DNA of 64,000 nucleotides, from contig OY735211.1 in assembly GCA_963457665.1 (NCBI GenBank), positions 36,793,485 through 36,857,484 of the forward strand, given 5' to 3'. The stretch is from Thysanoteuthis rhombus (lineage: Eukaryota; Mollusca; Cephalopoda; Oegopsida; Thysanoteuthidae). Positions 63,581-64,000 of this stretch are shown in pieces (the stretch's first letter is position 1; each line of letters starts with the position of its first letter). The translations under genes were made by a program, and so were the position numbers. The notes beneath the pieces were generated by a model. That model saw nothing but the letters and a program-made list of their open reading frames with translations, had not been told where the DNA came from and did not search any database.

Positions 63581-64000
63581 CTGGAAAAAATAATGTGCTG
63601 TAATGTTATTTTTTCTTTTCATGAATATATATATATTTATCTGTTTATAATTCAATTTGCAAGGTTTTTTTGTTGCTTCTCTTCAAGATTAAAAAAAAAT
63701 TAATTGAATCATCATTTGGTTCAGGTATTTTTTACAATCATGATAAAAAATCATGCTATGACTTTAATTCAATTTTTATACCATTTTAATATTGTATTGT
63801 CTTATAATATATTGTTTACAAGCCCGGCCAAGATACTATTTCTTTTTATTCATTTATATACTCTATTTTGGTATCCTCTTCCTGATTTTTATCAACTTGA
63901 TTACTCACTGGTAGGAGTGAAACTTTTTGTTGTTTAATTGAAGGTTTGATGTATTTCAATTCTAAGCCACAGTTGCATGCAGAAATTACTGGTGAATGGA

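Larger units (their letters stand above)
59345..64000. other. WFS1 3' UTR and downstream flank, no gene seen
   Basis: AT-rich. An ATTAAA at 59936-59941 is a candidate polyadenylation signal; no AATAAA lies close to the stop codon, so the 3' UTR may be long. ORFs of 60-77 codons have no recognisable content. A LINE-like relic on the minus strand is listed at 63200-63580. Confidence 0.55.

Overview
The window looks like nuclear DNA from a mollusc, most likely a coleoid cephalopod (inference). It is AT-rich, has very long introns with GT-AG boundaries, and is full of microsatellites, SINEs and LINE relics. It holds one secreted matrix-type gene of molluscan character and one conserved animal ER-membrane gene. 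No bacterial features (operons, Shine-Dalgarno sites, CRISPR) are present.

Layout. 1-7.9 kb is intergenic and dominated by two related foldback elements of about 1.6 kb, RTE-type LINE 3' ends and a small SINE/inverted-repeat cluster. 8.0-24.2 kb (+) is a seven-exon gene that I assembled from phase-compatible exons. The predicted protein has 779 residues: signal peptide, a lysozyme/transglycosylase-like N-terminal domain, a von Willebrand A (VWA) domain with intact MIDAS, an unrecognised cysteine-bearing segment, and four 4-cysteine peritrophin-A-like chitin-binding domains. This is the Pif/BMSP style of mollusc matrix protein. Its introns hold two diverged tandem arrays, RTE and R4/Dong-like LINE fragments, and a LINE set inside trinucleotide repeats that abut exon 4. 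24.2-35.8 kb is intergenic: an RTE LINE with a dead reverse transcriptase motif, a small TIR element, a GC-rich island, and a decayed hAT transposase of the ZBED/GTF2IRD2 type with a possible terminal repeat. 35.86-59.34 kb (+) is wolframin (WFS1), five coding exons and 783 residues, including a 28-nt first coding exon 12 kb upstream of the rest. Its introns contain tRNA-derived SINEs, a Tx1/L1-like LINE, minisatellites and the best preserved RTE 3' end. 59.35-64 kb is 3' flank with no convincing gene.

The two genes are unrelated in function: one encodes an exported chitin-associated protein, the other an ER calcium and stress-homeostasis protein. I see no shared regulation. The most noteworthy items are the domain combination of the first gene, the paired loss of two cysteines in all four of its chitin-binding domains, the exon 4 acceptor lying in a microsatellite next to a LINE, and the paired foldback elements.
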